Source: Oxytricha trifallax (taxonomy: Eukaryota > Ciliophora > Spirotrichea > Sporadotrichida > Oxytrichidae). From it: 64,000 bases of DNA. The notes below the pieces were generated by a model. It was not told the DNA's origin. It was given only the letters and a program-made list of their open reading frames with translations, and did not search any database. How positions within the stretch are numbered: the stretch's first letter is position 1; each line of letters opens with the position of its first letter. The stretch lies in the NCBI GenBank assembly GCA_000711775.1, contig ARYC01000132.1:62001-126000 (forward strand), in the 5' to 3' direction. Below are positions 11,001-22,408 of this stretch, in pieces. The position numbers and the translations under genes were made by a program.

Positions 11001-12420
11001 AGAGAAGCCTGCATTAAATTCAATTTCTTGATTATTTACGACTTTAAAGAAATTTCTTCTATATTTTCCTGCTGTTTAAACTGACACTGTAACTTTATCT
11101 GTGGGGTTAAGATCATAGTGGTCAGGCAAAGTTAGCAAGGCTGCATTTCCTGCTAATATTTTAATATTCTTAGGCTGCTCATAAAACATAGGAGCATAGT
11201 TAGGTAAGTAAAATTAATTAATAATATTATATAGTTAAGCTTATCTTACTTAAGTTTAAGTGAAGTTAGTGAGGTCTCTCCCATCATAAAGTACTTTTAC
11301 TGTAAAGTCAACATATGATATAAATCCATCTTAAACATTACATTTGAATCTCAGACTGTAATCAGCAACTTTACTCTAATCAGTTGAAGTCACAAATAAC
11401 TATCTGGTAGATGGCGTAAACACAAAAAAAGCTGAATTTATTGTAGTTTCGTTTGTATTTATAAATAAGATTGCTAAAAAATCATCGAATTAAACAAATT
11501 ATAATGATTGACTAGACTATAAGTAAAGACTGTGTCTGTGCAAGATTCGCTATAAGTACACACTCCGAAATTAATGATAAGTGAGGTATCTCCTAAATAA
11601 TAAGTGTAAATTGGATTTATAGTTGGAGGAGTTATGGTTCTTCCAGTCTCTTCTATTATTTATTAACCAAGTCCATATATTCCATAATAGTGGAAGTATA
11701 ACAAAAGTAAATGAAAAAATATATATATACATTATTAATTTTATTAATTTAGTATTTTAATTGTAACTAGAACTAGGATTAAGGATATTTTATAAGTTAT
11801 AAGTAAATGTATCTATGGTAACATTCAAATCTCCAAAGCATCTTCAGTAGTTTGATTGATAAATTAGACAATAAATTATTAATTAGTGTTATGTGATAAA
11901 AAATAAGTAATTAAGTGAGTATACCAAGCGAGTTTTAATTTTAAATATTCATTATAACAGTACATAAGCAAAATTGGAGACTTTCTTCATAATTAATTTC
12001 TCCTTCCAATAGATAATTAAATTAATTGTTATTTTTATTTGTATTTTAGTATATTGATTACTTTCTCTCCATATATCTTATTATCTTTTGATATTTGCTT
12101 TCATTTTTATCTTTATTACAGCTGCTTCATATCTCAACAATTTTCTTAATATGAATGCTAAAGAACTAAAATCTCTCTTATATCTACATTTCTCGATGAT
12201 GTAAAAATCTAATAACTATCTGCCTGCCCAGTATTAATTTCCAATAAGTTTTAAATAATAATAATAATCTACATTTCTCTATTCTTCCTTCTCGAATAGT
12301 ATCAATAATACTGAGATAATTTACCAAATACATATTCCTCAACTTCTTTGCCTTTTGAAGTATTTAAGAATCCAATCGATGTAGCATCTAAATCTCCTTT
12401 GACAAATTTGTACTAAAAAT
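8046..12420 (-). CDS. Large surface membrane protein, central and C-terminal part
   Basis: The minus strand carries a chain of exons or MDSs. At 10640-11640 are extracellular-type beta-rich segments with recurring patterns such as YTYYLGDTSLIINFG and VADYSLRFKCNVQDGF, resembling the cadherin-like/dystroglycan-type repeats of large ciliate surface proteins. At 10080-10230 is a juxtamembrane stretch (IPANLYYFFLLVVGS). At 8769-9500 is a multi-pass membrane region (KKSALVYYVLFMLRRII, RYKLGWALLIMILLVTVI). A cytoplasmic tail follows, open without interruption to TGA 8046-8048. Some gaps have GT...AG ends; others may be IESs. The N-terminal part is probably 13860-16489 on the same strand, which would make this one gene. 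The family assignment comes from remembered architecture and needs a profile search. Confidence 0.6.
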
Positions 12421-13134
12421 GACGTTTAAATATGATATGTAAATGAAGTTTTTCTCACTCTCTTTAACAAAGTTATTTACTCTTATTTTTAAACATTCTA
12501 ATTGTTGATAAAATAAAATACAATAAGTAAAAACAAAAAATAGATGTTAATTTAAACTGCCTGTAATTAAGTTATATAGATTAAATTGTATTTGTGTTAG
12601 TATAAAAGAAATAAATAAGGGACATTTTTTTCTATTTACAATTATTAAATACATTCTGTATATAGTTAGGTATCCTGATATATGTTTATTATCGATTTCC
12701 TAATTCAATTGTCATTTCGCGCACTAATAATAAATGTTTTAAATAATTTTATTTAAAATGATTATTGGAAAGTTATATGTTACCCTGTTTATATTTAAAA
12801 AATTCAACCCAGCGCAATTTAAAATGCTTAAATCTGAAAATAGTTGAAATTTCTAGAAATTTATCAGAATAAATGATTTATTCATATCAAAAATAGAACT
12901 CTTACAATAAATTAATTTGAAATGAAATACTTACTTTAAGATTTTTAAGTTATAAATGGTAATGGATTCAGGGAGGTCCTACTTCCATCATTATTTAATT
13001 TTTACCATTACAATTCCAATTTAAGTTAATGTAAATATATTACATATATAATTTAATTTATGCAATATTTAATTTTTAAACATATATGATCGATAGTCTT
13101 ATTTAAATTTATATTTTTTAGTTATTCTTTTCAT
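12421..13134. other. AT-rich sequence between two parts of a gene
   Basis: Very AT-rich, with no convincing exon. It lies between the two parts of the large membrane-protein gene, so with the foldback element it may be IES or intron. Confidence 0.35.
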
Positions 13135-13553
13135 TATTGTAGGAATACATTTGAATTTGGAAAATTAATTTTAATTAAATTAAATATAAATCAAAATCGT
13201 GGCAGTTAAAGTTGGCCAATTTAAACGATCTTGGGCTCATTCGATAGAGAATTAAAAATTAGCTGGACTTTACTATTGGCGGTACTATTTTATCTCATCT
13301 CCAGAGTGAGATAACTTCACTTTAATGTGAAGGTATAATTTAATGAATTTAAATGAGTTTAATTAAAGTGAAGTTATCTCACTCTGGGGATGAGATAAAA
13401 TAGTACCGTCAATAGTAAAGTCCAGCTAATTTTTAATTCTCTATCGAATGAGCCCAAGATCGTTCAAATTGGCCAACTTTAACTGCCACGATTTTGATTT
13501 ATATTTAATTTAATTAAAATTAATTTTCCAAATTCAAATGTATTCCTACAATA
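13135..13553. mobile_element. Foldback (MITE-like) element, copy 1
   Basis: A near-perfect palindrome of 419 bp including the flanking TA. The two arms, each about 195 bp, are inverted copies around a short AT-rich loop near 13335-13365. The ends read TTGTAGGAATACATTTGA and its complement, each flanked by TA, as expected for a Tc1/mariner-type target duplication. There is no open frame of any length. A second copy with the same ends and the same inner core is at 51324-51744. The core at 13241-13285 is mirrored at 13403-13447 and contains AATTAGCTGGACTTTACTAT. It is probably a non-autonomous transposon mobilised in trans. It has no similarity in ends to the TBE. Confidence 0.85.
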
Positions 13554-13859
13554 CAACCTCGAATTGTTATTTTAAGGATTAAATAAAATAAAAGAATTTC
13601 ACGCTTATAAAAGGCATGAAATTTGGAAATTTCAATTTTCTTTTGATTTATATAAGAAATTTTCTCATGGTAAATGCTAAGCAATTATGCTTTTCTTATT
13701 AGATTGTCTCTCATTCATTAAATCAATTAATATATTATTTATTAATTGTTAATATTTATCAATATAACTTTTTAAGGGGATTTGATTGTTGTTGTGATAA
13801 ATCTAAATTAATATTTTTGATATGATTTATAAATATTATTTTTTAAATGAATCTAGCTG
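13554..13859. other. AT-rich sequence flanking the foldback element
   Basis: AT-rich, with no exon recognised. It continues the probable IES/intron that contains the foldback element. Confidence 0.35.
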
Positions 13860-16489
13860 GCATTAGAATATACTTCCATATTACTCACAATAGGAGCACC
13901 CATTTAGAAATAATAAGGTTCTGGTAAGTTTATTAATCACAATTCAAATTATTTCTCTTTAGTAATATTATTTTATTTATAGTCACAAATTATTTAAAAG
14001 TTTATAGCTAGGCCTTAAGGAGTATCATATATTATAGATCCACTACCGTAATTTAGACCCCCGGATAAAATGCCATAATTTAAACTTTTGAAGTAAAAGA
14101 AGCTAAAGCTATTGAAAAATTGAAAAATTTTAATTTATATCATATATTATCAAACACATCATTAACTCTAATTATCTTATAAATTTAATTTATTTGGTAT
14201 TAATCTCATATCCATTTTGAGCTGAGTAGAAATATTTAAAAGTTTTAGTAAAGGTACCAGTTTCCTAAAAAATTATAATTTAAATGAGTTAATGAAAGAC
14301 TATTGATAATCATTTTTAGAGATTTGATTAATAATACGGGAAAACATTAAAAAATAGAGTGAATCAAATATTTGGTAACTGTATATAACAATCAATTATT
14401 TATTTAAATTCCCCAAAATATTTGAATGATGTGTTTCCAAAGCTTGCTGTCATAAAGGCAAGTTAATAAGGGAAATCTTGCCTTATTCATCTCTTTATGG
14501 ATGAAATACCTTTATAATTTAATGTTTTATTTAAATTTTTATGAATAAACTTATTTAATAATTCTTCCAGTAGGTTGGGGTTTTAAATGGTAAAATACTA
14601 TACTATTAAACGAATGAAGTATCAAATTTATGGTAAATAATGATAAATTAACCGATATAAATGTATATTTAAAACCCTTTGGACTATGATTTTACACAAA
14701 TTAAAGTTTGGAAAATATTAACAGAAGAATAGGAAAATTAATTAATATTTTTCCTGCATACTGAATTATTGTTAAGCTCTGTAGCGATCAGATATATGTA
14801 TTAAGTTTATAGATACCTGCAAATAAAAAGAAGATAAAGAAATTATTATTAGGAATTCCATTATGAATCAACATAAAATTTTATAATATTTTTGTACTTT
14901 AAATATTTTTATTTATGACATAATATTAAATTGTGATATGAGATTATTATTAATTGTGAACATTTAAAAATACCAGTTTCATTGAAATTTACAGTCGCAA
15001 TCGCAGCAAATCCTGGAGAGTTCATACCAAATATTCCTATAGAAAATTATCCATTAGCTGGATCAATCAATTATAATAATTTGAGTAACTTAAATATATC
15101 ATAGTATTTTATTTAATATATTTTATGTATAATTATAAATGTAGCATCCAGCTATGTGCAAGAATTAACCAGCAACTGTGAGTTGAAATTCTTTTTGTAA
15201 AGTGAAAGTGGATGTTGGCAAGTCATAATTGCTCTCTTTTAAAAGTGCGTAATAAAGTATCATTTTAAACATTAAATATAAAAACACAATAAAGATTAGC
15301 TTAGTCGTATTTAAAATAATTTGAAGTTAGCATGAAATATCTTGTTTTGGTTGCAGTAATATCAGCAGAGACAAAAGTATAAGATGGAGTTTTATTAAAA
15401 ATAAAAATACCTCATTACCATTATTTATTTTATAGTTGACTCTGTATTTTCAATCAAATAGTTGGACGTTATGCTATATGTAGTAGGATCATACTTCAAG
15501 ATAAAAATAAATTTATTTAAAAATTATATTAAAGAGTCCTGGACTATCAGCATAATCAATTGCTAAGTATATATAAGGGGCTTTGTAAAAAGCTTAATCT
15601 ATGCTCATTGGAAAAAAATTTCCAGTAGATATAAAACATCTCATATAAGTTTATAAAATTTTGATTTTATTCAGACTTTTAAGATTTAAATAAAAGTGAT
15701 TGTAGGAACAGCTACTGAAAGATCAACTTTCCCAAAAGTAGGAAAAGGCCAAGCATTCATTGAGAAAATATAAGTTTCATTATAGTCTTTCATCATTATT
15801 TCGTTGAAACGAAGCTCATTACCATCTGAACAAAAGGCTTTCACAAAAGATCCATCTTATACTTTTAGCACATAGAAGCATTTATTGTTTGAAGCTTTGA
15901 TATAGGTGAAATATTTCTCGTTAAGAGATAGAGCTAATAAAATTGATAATTATATTAAAATCATTAAGAATTTGATATATGAATGTAAAAGCAGTGTTTG
16001 TGATGAGACCAGCAGCAAAATTATAACCAGATTATTCATCAAATCCTGCAATGTACTGAGGCGCCATTTGATCATTCAATTTTGCAATAAATAACACGAA
16101 ATTACCTATTCCTCCATTTGTAAAACTAGGGAATACATTTTATGATTAAGTATTTCCAAAAGTTAAAAAGCCACTTGATAGAGTTAATGGATATGTAATA
16201 CCAAAATCAGTCCAATCATTAAATATATTTTATTTATAATTTAGGTTGATTAGAATTTTTCATATTAATCATAGCACGTGAATCCACACCCTATTATTTA
16301 CATGGGAGCGTCAAAGCATGTGGTATAATTCAAATATAAATAAATACCCCATGTCTAAATATAAAATAAAACAATGCTTTATGTCAATTTTATACCTTTA
16401 GATCTAAGAAACAAGTTTAGAAATAATTTAACATACCTTAATATTAGAGATGAAATTACAGTGAAAATTACCGAGAAAATTTGGGACAT
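13860..16489 (-). CDS. Large surface protein, N-terminal part with signal peptide
   Basis: Begins at ATG 16487-16489 with a signal-peptide-like start (MSQIFSVIFTVISSLIL). Short exons or MDSs follow, separated by AT-rich gaps of 30-150 bp. They encode a secreted-type domain: GNFVLFIAKLNDQMAPQYIA, then YIKASNNKCFYVLKVQDGSF, NAWPFPTFGKVDLSVAVP, GIFGMNSPGFAAIATVNF, and at the low-coordinate end EPYYFQMGAPIVSNMEVYS. Repeated aromatic/Gly patterns suggest a beta-propeller-like ectodomain, as in the N-terminal part of large ciliate surface proteins (inference). No transmembrane region follows before the foldback element, and the piece at 8046-12420 lacks an N-terminus, so the two are most likely one gene. 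Confidence 0.55.
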
Positions 16490-17737
16490 CTTAAATTTAT
16501 TAAATATGGACATCTATGATATTTTTAAGATCTTATATAATTTAAGGTATTAGTTTTTGTTATAGATAAAATATTTATCATTTTTAGTATATTTAGAATG
16601 TTTAAATAAATTAATTTCCTCCTCATTTTTTTAAATAAAAAGTTAAAATGTAAATAGATAATTTAAAGTTTTAAATTTTAGTGAATGATTATTAATATAA
16701 AAATGACTTAAATTTATTTATAGACATAGATTTCCTTCTTATTATACCTTTACTACCCTATTTAGTAAATGTTAATTTAGAATATTAATTAACTTTATTT
16801 ATTAAGAAATTTTAATATTTAAATATGTATAGAGACTTATTTATAGCTTAACGTTTTATTCGCAAAGATTTTAAAAAACTTTTCTCATTTATACTTGATA
16901 ATGAGCAATAACAGAAAGTTTTGAATTTAATGATAATAAAATAACCTTGATAACGATGCATGTATAACTTTGCCTTTACAATGATGTTCGCTTTTAATTT
17001 AACTTAGATTTTTTCTACTTAATGTATGAAAGAAATAAATCATAAAATGTATTTTGAGAAAATCTATATACAAGCTTAGGATTTACATGGAAATTCTAAA
17101 GATTTAGATTAGAAAATATATATTTAATAAAATTAAAGAGAAATATTTGTTAATCATCACAAAAGTTTTTAGAAGTTTTTTTATTATGGTTTTTTTCTAT
17201 TGGTTATAATATTATTACTTATTAAGTAGTTGAAATTTTAGTTATATTAGAATTATAGAAAAATAACATTTCTTAATAACTTTTTTTCAGATTTTTGTGT
17301 AATATGCTTTATAACAGTTTTGATTAAATAAATAAAAGTAACAATAATAATATTCGCAAAATAAAGACACTTATCTTATTAAATCATAATATAATGAATA
17401 AAATTAAAATGAATATGGGAAAATATAAATATTAATATAATTAAAAACTTTTATTCAATTTACTAGTGTTATATTCGAATTTTTTTAGTAAGTATTAAAA
17501 ATTATGTGTGAAAAAATCTTTATTATGCAACAGCTTAAAATTATTGAATAAAACATTATTTGAATCCTACTTAAAAAACATTTTGTATAAATCAAACTTA
17601 ACTATCAAATTTTTTCAAATAAAATAAAAGAAATTATTTATTTGAATAGGAGTTTTTTATAATTTATTAAAGGTAGCTCATAATAACAGTTTTTCTCTAA
17701 AAAATAATAATAATCACTCATTTTAATATTAATTAAA
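16490..17737. other. AT-rich intergenic region
   Basis: Over 1.2 kb of very AT-rich sequence upstream of the surface-protein start codon. No frame with protein-like composition, RNA gene or repeat was recognised. Confidence 0.5.
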
Positions 17738-17990
17738 ATGACACCTTCTTCATTGAATGATATACCAAAAGTTTTTAATTGGAGTTTTGATTAAGTTATA
17801 GAAAATTTAAAATGAAGGAGCTATGTTTAATTTGTTAATATAGATATATTAAAAGAAAAACCTTTCAAAAATGCTGTAAACATCTATCAGCTTTAATTGA
17901 AGAGATTTAGATTAATTTTATTTATGATGAAGATACCACATTGCAAATCCTTGCTACTCATCTTTCTCAATAAATATTTTATTTAAAAAT
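17738..17990 (+). CDS. Possible short gene or gene fragment
   Basis: ATG 17738-17740 opens MTPSSLNDIPKVFNWSFDQV, stopping at TGA after 26 codons. A second open stretch at 17815-17980 contains FVNIDILKEKPFKNAVNIYQ and, in another frame, QINFIYDEDTTLQILATHL. The pieces look protein-like, but I could not join them with a consensus intron. They may be MDSs of a gene with IESs, or decayed coding sequence. Confidence 0.3.
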
Positions 17991-18239
17991 ATATTTGATT
18001 ATAAGTAATTTAAATTAAAAGAGAGTCTAGTTGAGATTGGCATAATAAAATTATAATAAAATAAAGTTTGAAAAGCCTCAAAGATTAACAGTTAGTTTAA
18101 ATTTGAAGTCTAGAAATTAAGTGAAATAAATTATCCAGAAGAAAATTTTCTGATTTTTAAAGGATGTAGAATTTCAGTATTTGACAATTTTAATTGAGTA
18201 TTTATACTATTTGAGTTATACTAAAATTCTATTTCTCAT

Positions 18240-18620
18240 TATTTTTTCAAATTAAGATAAAGGCTTTTACTGAACCTTTCTTTGATGTCTCTAAAGGTTA
18301 TATCACTCATACCATCATTCTGTTGTATATTCAGTTTCCACTCTTGGTCAACATCATCTTTATAAACGAACACTCCGATGCCATTATAAGAAGTCTAAAT
18401 GATAATAAAATATGATTTATAGTTACAATATAGCCTAGATCATTCCCGAATTACTCTGGGAATCTGGGCTTATGATGAAGATATAAACAATAAATACAAA
18501 GGTTATGAACTTAAAATATTAACTCATCTTTCTCTATTTTATTAGCCAGTTCTTTAATTTCAAGCTCTACTATAAACTGGAAGTCTGGGGTATTCAAAGG
18601 CTATATAACAAAAGTAAATA
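18240..18620 (-). CDS. Short gene fragment, two exons
   Basis: Two protein-like minus-strand stretches: about 18535-18600 (NTPDFQFIVELEIKELANKI) and about 18260-18400 (SYNGIGVFVYKDDVDQEWKL, followed by IQQNDGMSDITFRDIKERF). They are separated by an AT-rich gap that includes a weakly coding section at 18430-18480. No start codon is certain. The first exon lies upstream of the second on the minus strand, so they may belong to one small gene. Function is not recognised. Confidence 0.35.
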
Positions 18621-18806
18621 ACTAATTGAATTATGTGAATCATACTATAATATAAAAATATCTCGTAAAATTGAATGTTAATAGAATTAAATTTGAAAAT
18701 GATTTAATTATAAAATTGAATTGAATATAATTAAATGTCAGCACCGACAATCTAAACACTTTTAACAGCTACTTTTGAAGCTTAAGATTAGCACTAATCT
18801 CAGAAC

Positions 18807-20978
18807 ATGATGTTTAACTTGAGTTGTATTGAATGCCAGAATGCCTGCCCAGTGCAACCAGTTCCTATGACCTGTTGTCTCAGAATGATTTGCAAGCCTT
18901 GCGTGAAAAGGAAGGCCAAGGAATTATTGACCATGCCTCTCAAGATGAAATAGCAGCTCATGTAAATTCAAGCTTAGAAATCAAATGGACAGGCACCAAA
19001 AGAATTACTCTATGAATGCCCACCCTGTGGTCAAATGCACCCAATTAAAGAAATGCTTAGATGGCCTATTAATCAAGTAGTCGATGCCTATATTAAGGAA
19101 GTCATATTGAGTTCTAATAATCACAATCAAAACACCAATAGCTCAAATGGAAAATATTCAGGAACTGCAAACTAAATAGATTCTGAAGAGAAACAAATTG
19201 CTAATGAATTGGGTGAAGAGGATTCACCTTTTAATAAAACTTTATGTGAGAGATGTGAGAAAACAAAACCCAAAGTGGTATGCTATGATTGTGGATCATT
19301 AGGAACTGCTTTATGTGAACCATGCTCCTAAAATTTACATAACTGTGGCTCTTTCCTTAAACACAAAGTAAGGCTAAGAATTTTAATTATATTTTCTTAA
19401 AGATTGTACCAAACGACAAGAAATTGGCTTAGGCATAAGCTTAGCAGTATTTATTGGAGGATGATATAAAATCAATGAACAACCTTTATTTGTGCAGAGA
19501 CCATGCAAATGCTGAATTTGAAAGATATTGTTTAACATGTAATTAGCTTATGTGCAATAAATGCATAATATCATAGATTATATATTTACATTAGAACTCT
19601 AAAGTAAGTTTTGAGATGTTTGACATTACATATTTAGAGATGCAGCTGAAATCAATCATAATTTCTGTTACAATTTACTAGTTATAGAAACACTTTGGAT
19701 AAAATAAACGATAGTAGAAGCAAGACTGACTCGAATATAATAAACATAAAGCATCTAATGACTAAAGCAGAGTCTGATGCTCACAAGACTGAACACTTAA
19801 TCAGAGCAAAAATTTAACAATTAAAGTACTTCCTAGAATAGAAAGAAAAAGAATGCATTCAAAATGTGCACATGTAGAAGCAGAAAGTTATTAACTAATT
19901 GGTGCAGGAGAAGATTGAACTTGAAGACTTCAAATTGAAAGAGCAGTTTCCAATTAAGTTGTTTGAGAATTAAAATTTATTAAATTCACTTAAAGTCAGA
20001 GATGTAGATCCTACTTAAACAACTATTCCTATCAACAAAATATATAAAATACATAATGTTTTGATATAATTTCTTTATTCATTTTTAAAGTCCAAAAGAG
20101 ATGGAAAAGATACAACTCCAAAAAGTTTCAGACCAACCACTTAGAGTTAAGAGGTAAATAAATCAGTTGATTAATTCTAAGAAAAACTTTAATCAATGTA
20201 AAATTAAGCCAAACAAGCTCAAACTAATCTACTTAAGAAAAGAGTCTTTACTAAAACTGAATGTTCTTCCACTTCAATTAAGCTTTAATGGGAAATTAAT
20301 TCTTTATTTTTACAGTAAATATTGTTATGTGTGTAATTTGACTTAAGTAGCTATTCTTCATGCATTCCTGTGATAAAATACGATGGTGATGCGCATCTAT
20401 AGCAATTGAAAATTATTGCAAGCGCATAATTCGATCTTTAAGTCCCTTACAACATCGAGTAAATTGCTTAAGAATACATTCAAGAATAGCAATAACTAAA
20501 CTAACAATAGCAATAGTAATTAAGCACTTACCAGTAGAATTTAAGTAACAATAGCCAAATGTCGAGTAATCAGCAGTAATAATACTTCAATAATAGAGCT
20601 TCTATGAATGTGACTCCAGGACAGCAAATTAATGGTGATGAAGATTAAAGCCTTTAATTACTTCATAACTTGATTCAAACCCCACTATCAAACATATAAA
20701 ACACTAAAAGTGTGCTAGCCAACAACTAATAAATCATGCCAAATATTACTAGTAATGCATCACAACAATAGCAATATATGTAGTAGTAAAGTAATGTGAA
20801 GTATTAATAGAATGTGGGCTAATAGTAACCTAATCTAGCTATGAACACTTTTGCTGCTGCTTTGTAGAATAGAAAAAGTCCTCCAGCTTCAGGTAATAGT
20901 ATGGGACTGCAGAACAAATTTATTGATAGTAGTATTAACTCATCAATTTAACAATAGCAATAGTAGAATTACTTGTGA
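18807..20978 (+). CDS. RING/B-box-like zinc-binding protein with Gln-rich tail
   Basis: Starts MMFNLSCIECQNACPVQP at ATG 18807 and ends at TGA 20976-20978. The N-terminus has a RING-like set of Cys (CIEC, then CCLRMICKPC, then YECPPCGQMHP). It is followed by a B-box-like block (LCERCEKTKPKVVCYDC, CEPC, then H and C) and a second block (LCRDHANAEFERYCLTC, NKC). A coiled-coil-like stretch rich in Lys, Glu and Gln follows (KYFLEQKEKECIQNVHM), then a long Gln/Asn-rich tail. This RING-B-box-coiled-coil order resembles TRIM-type proteins, often ubiquitin ligases (inference). The intron at 19368-19402 fits. The gap 19604-19690 does not splice cleanly and may contain an IES. A further interruption lies near 20040-20088. 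Confidence 0.7.
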
Positions 20979-21255
20979 ACTAACCTAAAAACCAATAAAT
21001 CTAATAACATAAATATATTAAAAAATACCAATTAATCCTAAAAGTTAATTTAAATTCGTAAATACCATTTTAGTTTTCATTAAGTTACTTAAAATTAGTA
21101 AATAAGAGAGACAATTATTAATGCAAATAAGTTAAGCTCAATAAAATTAAATACTTATTTGATCTTATGATGCATGTTCCCATCGAATGGGACTATTTAA
21201 TGTACCTTTATTTTATAATCTCTCACATATTTAATGAACGAAGTGATATGTTCTT

Positions 21256-22086
21256 TCAGAATAATTGAATGTTATACCATTCATGGTAACCAAAGAGAGG
21301 GGTCTTAATCATTCTGAAGTAGAAATCTGGTGAAATTTTGAAGAATAAGTTTCCTGAGCTATATGGGTCTACATATTTGTTCTTGAAGTCATCCTCGTAG
21401 AACATTTCTTCATGTGACCAGATAGGTCTTTCATTAAATAAAAACATTTACAAAAACTTAAAAAATGAATTACATTTTCATGCTTTTCTACTATTTGATG
21501 GATGGATTTCTTGCCAATTTGAGTGTTCTCAGTGATAATAGTTGCATATTCACCTAATCTCACAGTTAAAAATAAAATTTATTATTAAATATATGAAGTT
21601 CTTGATCCAGCTAAGAATAAATGAGTGCCCATTCCACTCTCTGGCTTAGTCCAGTAGATTGTTTGAGTGAAGGGTGCAATCATCAAAGGTTCGAAGTACA
21701 TCCTAGAACTCTTGCTGTAATAATTCAAGAAGGTGCCTTCAATGTCAAGGAGAGCATAGCTGTAGAAATTTATGCCATAACTTTCTCCCTGGACACCTAA
21801 AGCCAGAGTGTCGGGTGCATGACCTGTGTAATGCGTTTGATAACCTAAATCAAATTCTAAAACTTAAATTTTATTATTGACAAGTATAGCAAAAGCTTCA
21901 AAAAAGTCAAATTTATATAAATTGCTTTAAAAATTCAGCAAACCAATTGACATCAGCAATGTCAGGGATGTCTAAGATGTTATGTCTGATTCCCGTTTCT
22001 GCATCTTTAGGTGACGTCCAACCAGTAATAGTATGGGCTGAAGTAAATCCAAGGAAGAGAGCCAGAATTAAAGGGGCTGTTGTCAT
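21256..22086 (-). CDS. Secreted protein with signal peptide
   Basis: ATG 22084-22086 begins MTTAPLILALFLGFTSAHT, a clear signal peptide with cleavage expected after SA or nearby. It continues WTSPKDAETGIRHNILDIPD. After a roughly 100-bp AT-rich interruption come GYQTHYTGHAPDTLALGVQG and IEGTFLNYYSKSSRMYFEP, then WTKPESGMGTHLFLAGS. Further segments end with ISPDFYFRMIKTPLFGYHEW and TGA at 21256-21258. At least three interruptions (near 21845-21945, 21560-21600 and 21440-21475) are introns or IESs. It is likely a lumenal or extracellular protein with many aromatic residues. I do not recognise the family. Confidence 0.6.
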
Positions 22087-22408
22087 TTGATATTATCCAG
22101 TAAAATTTGATTAATTTATAATAATTTATTAATAAGAGGGGAAAACTAAAATATTCAAAAGCGGAAATTTAAAAAATATAATTAAAAAAATAATAAATAA
22201 TTTATAAACCCTACATCATTTTTATTAAATGTTCAATTTAAATAAATAGGTCATTTAAACTCGAGTAATTTTGGTCATTGACATCAGTAATTTAATTATT
22301 CATTTTACTATAGCGAAATTAATACCTACTCTTAATTGCTTAATTTATTAATCTTATAATTTATATTTTAATTTACAAAACAAAGAAAACTTAATCAAGC
22401 ATCAGCGT

